This document shows, one piece after another, positions 8,096 to 16,839 of a stretch of 64,000 nt of DNA; positions within the stretch are counted from its first letter, which is position 1, and every line of letters begins with the position of its first letter. Made by a program: the position numbers and the translations under genes. Location: assembly GCF_000428485.1 (NCBI RefSeq), contig NZ_AUAA01000011.1:1-64000 (forward strand), in the 5' to 3' direction. The DNA comes from Epilithonimonas tenax DSM 16811. Lineage in GTDB: Bacteria; Bacteroidota; Bacteroidia; Flavobacteriales; Weeksellaceae. A model generated the notes under the pieces. It ran no database searches, was not told where the DNA came from, and saw only the letters and a list, made by a program, of their open reading frames with translations.

Positions 8096-8737
8096 ATGAA
8101 ACTTTATACCATCAGCGGTCTCGGCGCAGACGAAAAAGTCCTGGAAAAACTCACTTTCAATCCACGCATTGAGGTCGTTCACATTCCCTGGCTGATTCCA
8201 AATCGTAATGAAGAGTTTTCCGACTATGTCACGAGAATGTCAGAATCCATCGATGATTCCGAAGATTTTTATCTCTTGGGTTATTCCTTTGGTGGCATTA
8301 TCGTTCAGGAAATTCACAAGATAAAACCTGCGAAAAAAATCGTCATTTTGGGGAGTATCCGCTGCGATGCAGAAAAATCAAAACTCATCAGAGCTGGTCA
8401 AAAGACCAATGCGATCCAATACATTCCGCTCCGGGTTTTCAGTGACAGCAGCACGGTTTTCTATGCATTTTTCAGAAAATTATTTGATCCCAAAAACCCA
8501 AAACTCACACAGTATTTCCGGGTCAAAGATCCGTATTACCTCAAGTGGTCTATGGACAAAGTCGCCCATTGGAAGTTTGATAAGATCCCAGACGTTATTC
8601 AGATCCTAGCGGACAAAGACATCGTGTTCCCGCTCAAAAACTCCCAACCGGATTTCGTCATCAAAAATGCAACCCACCTTTTCCCGGTGACCAAGCACAA
8701 AGAAGTTTCCGAGATTCTGAAGACGATTTTTGTTTAA
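8096..8737 (+). CDS. Alpha/beta hydrolase
   Basis: Small 213-residue hydrolase. The nucleophile elbow is GYSFGG with Ser64; the acid is probably Asp in LADKDIVFP, and the base is the His in NATHLFPV or in TKHKEV. It begins directly at the first beta strand (MKLYTISGLG) and has no signal peptide, so it is cytoplasmic. The substrate cannot be read from the sequence. A copy of the dispersed repeat (R2) starts 18 bases after the stop. Confidence 0.88.
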   Translation: MKLYTISGLGADEKVLEKLTFNPRIEVVHIPWLIPNRNEEFSDYVTRMSESIDDSEDFYLLGYSFGGIIVQEIHKIKPAKKIVILGSIRCDAEKSKLIRAGQKTNAIQYIPLRVFSDSSTVFYAFFRKLFDPKNPKLTQYFRVKDPYYLKWSMDKVAHWKFDKIPDVIQILADKDIVFPLKNSQPDFVIKNATHLFPVTKHKEVSEILKTIFV

Positions 8738-8754
8738 ATTTGATCCGTGTTTTG

Positions 8755-8858
8755 GGCAGCTTTTCCGCCTTCCACTCCCAATCTTTTTTGTAGACGATGC
8801 CAGTATAAATCGAACTCGAATCACACAAAAAAGGATTTCCGTTCAAGTCGGGCTGCGG
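8755..8858 (+). repeat. Dispersed structured repeat, copy R2 (subtype A)
   Basis: Left arm GGCAGCTTTTCCGCCTTCC, then ACTCCCAATCTTTTTTG; right arm CAAAAAAGGATTTCCGTTCA, then AGTCGGGCTGCGG. GCAGC/GCTGC closes the outside, and AATC-TTTTTTG with CAAAAAAGGATT forms the inner stem. The loop has about 40 bases. Confidence 0.75.
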
Positions 8859-9060
8859 ATTCGGATCCAAAACCACAGTCAGTATCCAATACATTTTTAT
8901 CATTCTACAGAAATCGCTATACTATGTAGCTATGTTTCTTTGGTAAGTGTTACGCCCTTGCGAACCTTAAAATATGTTTAATAACTAGTGAAAATTTTTG
9001 TGGACTCTTTAGGTTTAATCTTTTTTGTAGCTCAATTCTTGACTTAGTTAAAATTTAAAA

Positions 9061-9091
9061 TTGCATAAACTTCAAAAATCAATTACTTTTA
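9061..9091 (+). promoter_or_regulatory. Predicted promoter of the serine dehydratase gene
   Basis: -33 TTG at 9061-9063, 20-base spacer, -7 TACTTTTA at 9084-9091 (one mismatch to TAnnTTTG). Confidence 0.45.
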
Positions 9092-9110
9092 CCGCAATCA
9101 ATTTGTTTTA

Positions 9111-10529
9111 ATGGAATCTATCAGTGTTTTTGATATCATAAAAATCGGAATCGGACCCTCATCTTCCCACACAATGGGACCTTGGAACGCCGCAAAAATG
9201 TTTCTGGATCTGGTCCAAAGTAAGCATTCCTTGCAGGATGTGAAAGAAGTCTTCGTTGAGTTTTTTGGCTCCTTGGCAAAAACAGGCGTTGGCCACGGGA
9301 CAGATATTGCCGGAATGCTAGGCCTCAGCGGCGAAAACTTTCGAACCATTGATACCAATAAGATTGATGACAAAATCAACAAAATAAGAGCAGAAGCACA
9401 AATCTTACTAGGTGGAGAAGTTTGGGTGCCATTTTTGTACGGCCATCATCTGATCCTTAACAAGGAAAGATCTTTGGATTTTCACCCCAACGGAATGATC
9501 TTTAAAGTCATCTTTGAAAACGGAGAAGAACTCAGTCAGGATTATTACTCAGTAGGTGGTGGATTTGTCGCTACCACAGAAGATAATTCGATGGAAGACC
9601 GTTGTGTCCGTACCCTTTATCCTTGCCACCACGGCAGCGACATTCTAAAATATGTCGAAAAACTGAAGCTTGGAAAAATTTCCGATTTGGTTTTTCATAA
9701 CGAAGAATCCTGGAGAACCCACGAAGAAACACGACAGAAAGCATTAGAGATTTGGGATCATATAAAGGATTGCGTGTACAAAAGCATCAATAAGAAAGGC
9801 ATTCTTCCCGGCGGACTTAATGTTACAAGACGCGCCTTCGAAATGAATGAAAAACTCCTGGGAACACAGATTTACAAAAATAAAAACGAGTGGTTCGAAA
9901 TGGTGAAAAACGACCAGAAAACCTTCAGCTCTGTGACCAAATGGGTTTCATGTTTTGCCCTCGCTGTCAATGAAGAAAATGCGTCTTTTGGCAGAATTAT
10001 TACAGCGCCTACAAACGGTGCAAGTGGCGTGATCCCAGCTGTTCTAATGTATGCGCAGGTTTTCACCGAATTTAATTCTGAAGAAGATATTGTGAGATTC
10101 CTCTTGGTTGCAGGCGAAATTGGCACTCTGTTCAAAAAAAATGCGACCATTTCCGCAGCCATGGGTGGCTGTCAGGCAGAAGTAGGCGTTTCATCAGCAA
10201 TGGCCGCAGCTGGACTTACAGAAATCTCCGGCGGAACGCCAGCGCAGGTTTTGATGGCGGCGGAAATAGCCATGGAACATCACCTCGGTTTGACTTGCGA
10301 CCCGATTGGCGGTTTGGTTCAAATCCCATGCATCGAGCGGAATTCTATGGGCGCAATGAAAGCTATAACGGCTGCATCTCTAGCATTGGACGGCGATCCT
10401 TCGAAAGCAAAAGTGTCTTTGGATAGTGTCATCAAATCGATGTGGGAAACGGCATTGGATATGAATTCCAAATATAAAGAAACCTCAGAAGGTGGTTTGG
10501 CTGTTGCCGTGAATGTGGCAGAGTGTTAG
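9111..10529 (+). CDS. sdaA: L-serine ammonia-lyase, single-chain iron-sulfur type
   Basis: Converts L-serine to pyruvate and ammonia with a [4Fe-4S] cluster that acts as Lewis acid. The 472-residue chain joins the N-terminal beta domain (GPSSSHT at 15-21) to the catalytic alpha domain. The cluster cysteines are probably Cys354 (MGGCQAE), Cys396 and Cys407 (CDPIGGLVQIPC). The segment TAPTNGASGVIPA (298-310) is the serine-binding loop. The gene stands alone in the + direction. Confidence 0.95.
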   Translation: MESISVFDIIKIGIGPSSSHTMGPWNAAKMFLDLVQSKHSLQDVKEVFVEFFGSLAKTGVGHGTDIAGMLGLSGENFRTIDTNKIDDKINKIRAEAQILLGGEVWVPFLYGHHLILNKERSLDFHPNGMIFKVIFENGEELSQDYYSVGGGFVATTEDNSMEDRCVRTLYPCHHGSDILKYVEKLKLGKISDLVFHNEESWRTHEETRQKALEIWDHIKDCVYKSINKKGILPGGLNVTRRAFEMNEKLLGTQIYKNKNEWFEMVKNDQKTFSSVTKWVSCFALAVNEENASFGRIITAPTNGASGVIPAVLMYAQVFTEFNSEEDIVRFLLVAGEIGTLFKKNATISAAMGGCQAEVGVSSAMAAAGLTEISGGTPAQVLMAAEIAMEHHLGLTCDPIGGLVQIPCIERNSMGAMKAITAASLALDGDPSKAKVSLDSVIKSMWETALDMNSKYKETSEGGLAVAVNVAEC

Positions 10530-10553
10530 TTATTTTGAAGATGATTAATAGTT

Positions 10554-10720
10554 TGTCAGTCTGAGGTTCTCGAAGACATATAAAATTCAGCGAAGCTTCC
10601 ATATTGAAGAAAGGCTAAAATATTATAGATCTTCTTTAAAGAAAATTTTCCAATTATTATGTATTTGGAAAAATCCCTTGGATTTTGATTTTTTATGTCT
10701 TCGAGAGCCTCAGACTGACA
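10554..10720. repeat. 167-bp MITE-like element with 27-bp terminal inverted repeats
   Basis: TGTCAGTCTGAGG at 10554-10566 continues to CTCGAAGACATA at 10580. The far end, 10694-10720, is its reverse complement with a single mismatch in 27. The interior is AT-rich, without a reading frame. No target-site duplication is obvious beyond short AT runs. Confidence 0.75.
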
Positions 10721-10847
10721 TTTAAAAGTCGTGAGGAAATAATTTTAACTAGTGTTTCTAATGCCTCGGATTATACTTTTATTAGTTTCACTATCTATCT
10801 TCCCAATATTAATTTTCTGTAATAAGGAATTGTTAAAAAAGAAGTCG

Positions 10848-10879
10848 TTTTGTTATCAAAAATAAAAAGTGTATCTTTG
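10848..10879 (+). promoter_or_regulatory. Promoter of the DEAD-box helicase gene
   Basis: -33 TTTTG at 10848-10852, 19-base spacer, -7 TATCTTTG at 10872-10879, followed by C. Both elements are full matches to the Bacteroidota consensus. Confidence 0.75.
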
Positions 10880-10905
10880 CATCAATTATTAGACGATCTT
10901 TTTAA

Positions 10906-12648
10906 ATGAATTTATTTACGGAATCCAATCTTAGCGCTGAAGTACTTCAGGCGATTGGCGACCTCGGCTTCGTAGAGCCGACAGAAATCCAAAAACAGAC
11001 TATTCCTTTTATCTCCACAGATACACGCGATCTTATCGCACTTGCGGCAACAGGAACAGGCAAAACAGCAGCGTTTTCGCTTCCGATTTTGGATATGATA
11101 GACGACAAAAGTCGTAAAATCCAATTTTTGGTCCTTTGCCCTACTAGAGAACTTTGCCTCCAGATTACCAAAGACATCAAAAACTATACTAAATACCTTA
11201 GAGACATCAAGACTACAGCAGTCTATGGTGGAAGCAGTATTATGGATCAAATCAAATCTCTTAGAGACAAACCACAGATCATCGTGGGAACTCCAGGACG
11301 TGTGATTGACATGATCAACAGAAAAGCATTGGACTTTTCTGAAGCACAATGGGTAGTTTTAGACGAAGCTGACGAAATGCTTTCTATGGGTTTCAAAGAT
11401 GATTTGGAAACCATACTTAGAGAAACGCCAGATACAAAACAGACATTCCTTTTCTCTGCTACAATGAGCAAAGAAGTAGAACGTATTTCTAAAAACTATT
11501 TGACAACACCGCACAGGATTTCTGTTGGGTCTGTCAATGAGGTAAAGAAAAACATTCTTCACGAATTTTATGTGGTAGGTTACAGGCAGAAGAAAGAAGC
11601 TCTTAAAAGACTTATCGATGCCAATCCAAACCAGTATTCTATCATCTTTTGTAGAACAAGAATGGAAACTCAGGAGGTTGCAGACTTCTTGATGCAGAAT
11701 GGTTATGCGGCAGATGCCCTTCACGGTGATCTTTCTCAGGCTCAGAGAGATACGGTGATGAAGAAATTCAGACTGAAAAACATCGATATTCTAGTCGCTA
11801 CAGACGTGGCGGCCAGAGGTTTGGATGTGGACTCTTTGACGCACGTGATCCATTTCTCTTTACCAGATGATCCGGAAGTTTTCGTTCACAGAAGTGGAAG
11901 AACAGGACGTGCTGGTAAAAACGGGATCTCCATGACCTTGGCAAAACCAGAGGAAAGCAGAAAAATGAAACAGATCAAGGCGGAAACCAAGATCGAGATG
12001 GTAGAAAAGAAAATCCCTACCGGAAAAGAAATTATCAAAGCTCAGGTAGGTGGTGTTTTCGAAAAATTATTGACAGAACATGTAGATGTTATTGATTTTG
12101 ACGAAAGCTTGATCCCAGATCTTTCAGCGTTTACAAAAGAGCAGTTGGTGAGCCAGTTATTGCAATTCCAATTGAAAGAAATGGCACTTTACTACCAGAA
12201 TAGTAATGATCTTGCTGATCAGAAATTCGGTGCTGGTAGAGACGAGAAACCAGGAAGAAGAGACAGAGATGGCAGAGACAGAGACAGCAGAGACAGAGAC
12301 AGCAGAGGATCCAGAGATGGTGGTTCTTTCCGAGACAGAGATAATAGAGGAGACCGTGGAGGCGATAGAAATGGCGGTAGAGACCGTAAGCCAAAACGTA
12401 ACAATGAAGATATGGTAAGATTTTTCTTCAATCTTGGAAAAAGAGACCAATTGAAGAAAGTTGACATGCTGGAGATCATTAATAAAGCGACTTCTAAATC
12501 CAAGAAAAGAGCTGACATCGGCGAGATCGAAATTCTTGACAAATTCAGTTTCTTCGAAATTGAAAAGTCGTACAAGAATGAGGTTATGGATGGATTGACT
12601 AGTATGAAGTTTCGGGGAAAAGAAATGAGAGCAGAAGTAGCTCAATAA
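10906..12648 (+). CDS. DEAD-box RNA helicase with C-terminal RNA-binding domain
   Basis: 580 residues; ATP-dependent RNA remodelling, probably in ribosome assembly or cold adaptation. Visible motifs: Q motif near PTEIQKQ, Walker A AATGTGKT (47-54), PTREL, GTPGR, DEAD (153-156), SAT (184-186) and HRSGRTGRAG. A low-complexity Arg/Asp/Gly linker (about 450-505; RDRDSRDRDSRG) separates the helicase core from a C-terminal DbpA-type RRM (ADIGEIEILDKFSFFEIE), the arrangement of DeaD/CsdA-like enzymes. It has its own promoter and terminator. A second DEAD-box gene of RhlE type lies at 17663-18916. Confidence 0.95.
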   Translation: MNLFTESNLSAEVLQAIGDLGFVEPTEIQKQTIPFISTDTRDLIALAATGTGKTAAFSLPILDMIDDKSRKIQFLVLCPTRELCLQITKDIKNYTKYLRDIKTTAVYGGSSIMDQIKSLRDKPQIIVGTPGRVIDMINRKALDFSEAQWVVLDEADEMLSMGFKDDLETILRETPDTKQTFLFSATMSKEVERISKNYLTTPHRISVGSVNEVKKNILHEFYVVGYRQKKEALKRLIDANPNQYSIIFCRTRMETQEVADFLMQNGYAADALHGDLSQAQRDTVMKKFRLKNIDILVATDVAARGLDVDSLTHVIHFSLPDDPEVFVHRSGRTGRAGKNGISMTLAKPEESRKMKQIKAETKIEMVEKKIPTGKEIIKAQVGGVFEKLLTEHVDVIDFDESLIPDLSAFTKEQLVSQLLQFQLKEMALYYQNSNDLADQKFGAGRDEKPGRRDRDGRDRDSRDRDSRGSRDGGSFRDRDNRGDRGGDRNGGRDRKPKRNNEDMVRFFFNLGKRDQLKKVDMLEIINKATSKSKKRADIGEIEILDKFSFFEIEKSYKNEVMDGLTSMKFRGKEMRAEVAQ

Positions 12649-12685
12649 GTAAAAAAACAGAAAGTTAAATAAAAATGAAATACGT

Positions 12686-12720
12686 AAAAACCTGCTAATC
12701 AGCAGGTTTTTGTGTTTTTT
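12686..12720 (+). terminator. Terminator after the helicase gene
   Basis: An 11-bp perfect stem (12686-12696 with 12701-12711), loop AATC, then T-rich sequence. Confidence 0.85.
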
Positions 12721-12799
12721 AATCTTAATAATTAATTAACATAAAAATTTCCGTTGCCTTTTGTTTTTTGGTCATATTTGCACAAATTAAACAAAAATA

Positions 12800-13438
12800 A
12801 TGGGAATAGGTAATCTTTTCAGAGCGTTTCAGCCTAAGGATAAAATCTTTTTTGAACTGTTTCTTCGTGTGGCAGACAACTTGGTAGAGATGTCAAAAAC
12901 ATTTCACGACGGATTGCTGGAATTTGATATCAATGATGAAACGTTGTTGAATCAAATGAGTGATTACGAGCATAAATTAGACGATTTGACTCACGAGATT
13001 TATGTGCAGCTAGGTGAAAACTTTATAACGCCGTTTGATAGAGAGGATATCAACTATTTGGCTTCTGGATTGGATGATATAGCTGATTATATATACGCTT
13101 CTGCAAAATATATTTACTTATATAAAAGCCCGGAAAATAAAGTTTACACAGAGTTTTCTCTTTTGATCTACAAATGTTGTATCGAAATCAAGAAAGCGTT
13201 GGAAAACTTAAAAGATTTCAAAAATCCAAATGAGGTTAGAGAATCTTGCATCAAGATCAATTCTTACGAGAATATCGCAGATGATGTTTTGAGCCAGGCT
13301 ATCGTGAAGTTATTTGAGACCAATGATGCATTGTTGATTATCAAACAGAAATCGATCCTGGACTATCTGGAGATCGTTACAGACAAAGCAGAAGATGTTG
13401 CCAACACCATGGAGAGCATAGTTATCAAATACGCTTAA
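12800..13438 (+). CDS. DUF47 family PhoU-like phosphate transport accessory protein
   Basis: 212-residue all-helical protein of the DUF47/TIGR00153 family, related to PhoU. Motifs such as YEHKLDDLTHEIY (65-77), DREDINYLASGLDDIADY and YLEIVTDKAEDVANTMESIVI are typical and supply the acidic E/D-x-x-x-D metal patches. The PiT gene begins 24 bases downstream. This pairing is widespread, and DUF47 proteins are thought to modulate the low-affinity transporter. Confidence 0.93.
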   Translation: MGIGNLFRAFQPKDKIFFELFLRVADNLVEMSKTFHDGLLEFDINDETLLNQMSDYEHKLDDLTHEIYVQLGENFITPFDREDINYLASGLDDIADYIYASAKYIYLYKSPENKVYTEFSLLIYKCCIEIKKALENLKDFKNPNEVRESCIKINSYENIADDVLSQAIVKLFETNDALLIIKQKSILDYLEIVTDKAEDVANTMESIVIKYA

Positions 13439-13462
13439 AAAGCAGTATCAAAAAATAAACGA

Positions 13463-14605
13463 ATGGATTTTCCAATTCTACTCATTATCATTATCGCTCT
13501 TGCGTTAATATTTGATTATATCAATGGTTTTCACGATGCAGCTAACTCCATCGCAACCATTGTTTCCACAAAAGTACTGTCACCTTTTCAAGCTGTCCTT
13601 TGGGCCGCATTTTGGAATTTTGCAGCGTTTTTCATTGCCGCGTACGTCGTAGGCGAATTCAAAATTGGTAATACGATTGCCAAAACGGTGGATGAGAATT
13701 TCATCACCCTGGAAGTTATTTTTTCGGGTCTTATCGCTGCCATTGCTTGGAATCTATTGACTTGGTGGTTTGGAATCCCATCCTCATCATCCCACACGTT
13801 GATCGGTGGATTTATCGGAGCAGCATTGATGCACGCTTTGATCACGGATTATCATTTGATCGCGATCACACATCCAGATTATTCATTCTTCGAAAAGGCC
13901 TATCAGGCATTTGTGCAGCTTTTTACGCAGAATGTGGTCAAGTACAAAGTGGTCATCCCTATTTTCTTGTTCATCTTTATGGCGCCGCTTATTGGTATGG
14001 CGATTTCTATTATCATCACCTTGATTATCGTTAATATCTGTAAAAGAGCGAATCCACATAAAGCGGAACGTGTTTTCAAAAAGTTACAGTTGGTTTCTTC
14101 AGCCTTATTTAGCCTTGGACATGGGACCAATGATGCCCAGAAAGTAATGGGAATCATAGGAGCAGCGATGATCTATTTCCATGTGAACATGATGAAAGAT
14201 CCATTGTATCTTAATATTCCGGAAGCTGAAAGATTCAACTTCTTTGCAGAACATTATCTTTGGGTACCAGTAGTTTCATTCTTAGCAATCGCTTTGGGTA
14301 CAATGAGTGGTGGTTGGAAGATCATTAAGACGATGGGAACCAGGATTACCAAAGTGACGCCATTAGAAGGTGTAGCTGCGGAAACAGCAGGGGCAATCAC
14401 GCTTTTCATTACAGAACAATTGAGAATACCTGTTTCTACGACACACACTGTGACAGGAGCAATCATAGGCGTTGGATTGACAAAAAGAGTTTCAGCCGTA
14501 AGATGGGGAATTACCGTAAGTTTGCTTTGGGCTTGGATTCTTACGATTCCTATCAGCGCGATTGTTGCAGGAATTACTTATCTTCTTGTGGTATTGATTT
14601 TTTAA
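13463..14605 (+). CDS. pit: PiT family inorganic phosphate transporter
   Basis: 380-residue integral membrane protein for phosphate (metal-phosphate) uptake. The duplicated signature is present: GFHDAANSIAT near residues 22-32 and GHGTNDAQKVMG in the second half. The half-sites PSSSSHTLIGG and PVSTTHTVTGA mirror each other, as expected for the inverted repeat topology. It forms an operon with the DUF47 gene and is closed by a terminator. Confidence 0.96.
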   Translation: MDFPILLIIIIALALIFDYINGFHDAANSIATIVSTKVLSPFQAVLWAAFWNFAAFFIAAYVVGEFKIGNTIAKTVDENFITLEVIFSGLIAAIAWNLLTWWFGIPSSSSHTLIGGFIGAALMHALITDYHLIAITHPDYSFFEKAYQAFVQLFTQNVVKYKVVIPIFLFIFMAPLIGMAISIIITLIIVNICKRANPHKAERVFKKLQLVSSALFSLGHGTNDAQKVMGIIGAAMIYFHVNMMKDPLYLNIPEAERFNFFAEHYLWVPVVSFLAIALGTMSGGWKIIKTMGTRITKVTPLEGVAAETAGAITLFITEQLRIPVSTTHTVTGAIIGVGLTKRVSAVRWGITVSLLWAWILTIPISAIVAGITYLLVVLIF

Positions 14606-14630
14606 ATTTTAAATCAATTATTAAAAATAC

Positions 14631-14659
14631 AGCTTTCCAGTTTTGGGAAGCTTTTTTTT
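14631..14659 (+). terminator. Terminator after the phosphate transporter gene
   Basis: 8-bp stem AGCTTTCC/GGGAAGCT (one G-U pair), followed by eight T. Confidence 0.8.
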
Positions 14660-14704
14660 ATGACCAAAATGCGACATAAAACCTCAAAAACAAGATTCAA
14701 AATC

Positions 14705-14736
14705 TTGGTAAAACATTTTTAAAAATTGTATTTTTG
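14705..14736 (+). promoter_or_regulatory. Promoter of the polyprenyl synthase gene
   Basis: -33 TTG at 14705-14707, 21-base spacer, -7 TATTTTTG at 14729-14736, followed by C. The ATG is 18 bases downstream. Confidence 0.65.
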
Positions 14737-14754
14737 CGTCAAACAAGTTTTTAA

Positions 14755-15726
14755 ATGGAGTTTCTAGATCAGTATCAAAAAATTGTAGCAGACGCTATCG
14801 AAAAATACACTTTTACCAATAAGCCGGATGAGTTGTACCATCCAATGAATTACATCATCTCTCACGGTGGCAAGAGGCTTCGTCCTATTATGTTGCTTAT
14901 GGCTTGCGATCTTTTCAAAGGTGATTTGGAAAAGGCTTTGAAACCATCTTTAGCCATCGAGTTTTTCCATAATTTTACCTTGATCCACGATGATATTATG
15001 GATGAAGCACCATTGAGGAGAAACAAACCAACAATCCACACTCTTCACGGAATTAATGTTGGAATACTTTCCGGCGATGCCTTGCTGATCAAAGCGTACC
15101 AATTCTTTGAAGATCTGGAACCGGAATTATTCAAAAAATGCATCAAAATATTTTCTGAAACTGGCGCTGTTCTTTGCGAAGGTCAGCAGTTTGATATCAA
15201 TTTCGAAAATATGTCGAATGTGACATACGATGATTATATCCAAATGATCACTTTCAAAACTGGGGTTTTGAGTGCCTCTTCTTTTCAAATCGGAGCACTG
15301 ATTGCAGGAGCGTCGGAAGAAGACGCAGAAGCGATGTACAACTTCGGAAAACACATCGGGATTGCTTTCCAGATTATGGATGATTACCTGGATGTCTTCG
15401 GAAATCAGGAGCAGTTTGGCAAAAAGCACGCTGGTGATATATACGAAAATAAGAAAACCATTCTTTATCTATTGGCTCTGGAACACGCCAATCCTGAAGA
15501 GTTATCTGAACTCAATTATTGGTATTCGAAAAAAACAGATAATGTTGACAAAGTTTACAGCGTCGAGAAGATCTTCCGGAGAACAAAAGTGGATGACAAA
15601 GTTCTTAGACTGATTCAAAAGCACAACGAGATTGGACAAAGTTTCCTTGACACCATTAATCTTCCAGATGAGAAAAAATTACCATTCCGAGAATTGGCAA
15701 ATTACCTCTTGAGAAGAGAATCTTAA
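14755..15726 (+). CDS. All-trans polyprenyl diphosphate synthase
   Basis: 323 residues; elongates allylic diphosphates with isopentenyl diphosphate, probably to the menaquinone side chain. GGKRLRP (38-44) binds the diphosphate. The first aspartate-rich motif is DDIMD (79-83) and the second DDYLD (209-213). The residues before the first DDxxD (FFHNFTLIH) include aromatic side chains that set the chain length. The GSCFA and TatD genes follow in the same direction, and all three may share the promoter at 14705-14736. Confidence 0.93.
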   Translation: MEFLDQYQKIVADAIEKYTFTNKPDELYHPMNYIISHGGKRLRPIMLLMACDLFKGDLEKALKPSLAIEFFHNFTLIHDDIMDEAPLRRNKPTIHTLHGINVGILSGDALLIKAYQFFEDLEPELFKKCIKIFSETGAVLCEGQQFDINFENMSNVTYDDYIQMITFKTGVLSASSFQIGALIAGASEEDAEAMYNFGKHIGIAFQIMDDYLDVFGNQEQFGKKHAGDIYENKKTILYLLALEHANPEELSELNYWYSKKTDNVDKVYSVEKIFRRTKVDDKVLRLIQKHNEIGQSFLDTINLPDEKKLPFRELANYLLRRES

Positions 15727-15812
15727 TATAATAATGTATCAGTTTGCCAGTCCAACAATAATTTTTAACATTGGTAAAGTTATACATTGATAATTGGTTA
15801 CATTTTAAAGAA

Positions 15813-16766
15813 ATGAAATTCAGGACAGAAGTAGATATTAATGTAAGTGAGAGAAAAATAGGAACGGATGATTGCATCTTTTCTATGGGATCGTGTTTTG
15901 CGGCGGAGATGCACGAGAAATTTTCCGAAGGTCAAATCCAGTCTTTGAACAATCCTTTCGGGACGATTTTCAATCCGTATTCTATTAACCATGCGATTCA
16001 GCAGATTTATGATGCTAAGGAATATCAGGAAAACGATTTGATTCTGGCCAATGAAAATTACATCAGCCTGGATCATCATTCCTCTTTTGATGCGCGGTCT
16101 GCCAAACAATCATTGGAATTAATCAATAGAAAAATTGAAGAAGCCAACCAGTTTTTGCAGAACACCAGTTTTGTAATCATCACATTCGGTACGTCTTATA
16201 TTTATGAATTTCTACCGAAGAAAAAACTGGTAGCCAACTGTCACAAGATTCCGCAGAAGTTTTTTGAAAAGCGGTTTCTAGGCCATCAGGAGTTAACGGA
16301 ATCTATCATCAAAACAATTGATATTCTGAAAGATATTTGTAAAAAAGATGTTCAGATCTTGTTCACCGTTTCGCCGGTTCGTCATACAAAAGATGGTATT
16401 GTTGAGAATCAATTAAGTAAATCGAAACTTATGACTGCCATTCACGAGTCTATTTCGGGTAAGGAAAATTGCCATTATCTTCCAATTTACGAGTTGATGA
16501 TGGATGATCTCCGTGATTATCGATTTTATAAGGATGATATGATTCATCCCAATTCTCAGGCTGTACAGTACATCTGGGAAAAGTTTGGAAATGCTTACTT
16601 TACAGATGAGACCAAGGTTTTCATTAATGAAAATAATAAAATCCTTGCGGCACTGAATCACAAAACCAATGACGATAAAAATCCTAAATATCAGGAATTT
16701 TTACAAAAAATCAATCAAAAAATCCTTGATCAGCAGAAAAAGGTGAAGCATAAAATATTTGGATGA
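15813..16766 (+). CDS. GSCFA domain protein
   Basis: 317 residues. The family name motif is seen as FSMGSCFAAEM near residues 24-34. GTSYIYEF, TVSPVRHTKDG and the C-terminal DDMIHPNSQAV resemble the blocks of SGNH/GDSL esterases (Ser of GSCF; Asp and His of DxxHP), to which GSCFA has been compared. I chose the ATG at 15813 because the upstream 14 codons start at a TTG and carry no conserved sequence. The substrate is unknown. A 12-bp inverted repeat starts right at the stop codon. Confidence 0.88.
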   Translation: MKFRTEVDINVSERKIGTDDCIFSMGSCFAAEMHEKFSEGQIQSLNNPFGTIFNPYSINHAIQQIYDAKEYQENDLILANENYISLDHHSSFDARSAKQSLELINRKIEEANQFLQNTSFVIITFGTSYIYEFLPKKKLVANCHKIPQKFFEKRFLGHQELTESIIKTIDILKDICKKDVQILFTVSPVRHTKDGIVENQLSKSKLMTAIHESISGKENCHYLPIYELMMDDLRDYRFYKDDMIHPNSQAVQYIWEKFGNAYFTDETKVFINENNKILAALNHKTNDDKNPKYQEFLQKINQKILDQQKKVKHKIFG

Positions 16767-16828
16767 TAGTTGTTGGTTATTAGTGGATAGCACTCTTCTG
16801 ATAGCCCACAACAATCAACCAACAACTA
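16767..16828. repeat. 12-bp inverted repeat between the GSCFA and tatD genes
   Basis: TAGTTGTTGGTT at 16767-16778 is exactly complementary to AACCAACAACTA at 16817-16828. There is no T-tract, so it is more likely a mobile or spacer-type repeat than a terminator. Confidence 0.6.
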
Positions 16829-16839
16829 ATAAGCGAAAA

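Larger units (their letters stand above)
8738..9110. other. 373-base intergenic region before the serine dehydratase gene
   Basis: No gene supported. It holds repeat copy R2 and then about 150 bases of AT-rich sequence, including a fragment (GTTACGCCCTTGCGAACCTT) that resembles the short 'TTTGCG' intergenic motif also seen near 26530. The predicted promoter lies at the end. Confidence 0.6.
10530..10905. other. 376-base intergenic region with an inverted-repeat element
   Basis: No gene supported. The first half is the 167-bp element with 27-bp inverted ends (10554-10720). The second half is AT-rich and ends with the promoter of the helicase gene. Confidence 0.65.

Noticed and set aside
8730-8981. 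Open frame of 83 codons over repeat R2
   Set aside because: It is the translation of the repeat and flanking spacer; the same kind of peptide appears in R4 in another context, and there is no promoter or conserved start.
12206-12418. Glu/Thr-rich open frame inside the helicase gene
   Set aside because: It is a shadow of the Arg/Asp/Gly linker codons in a shifted frame.
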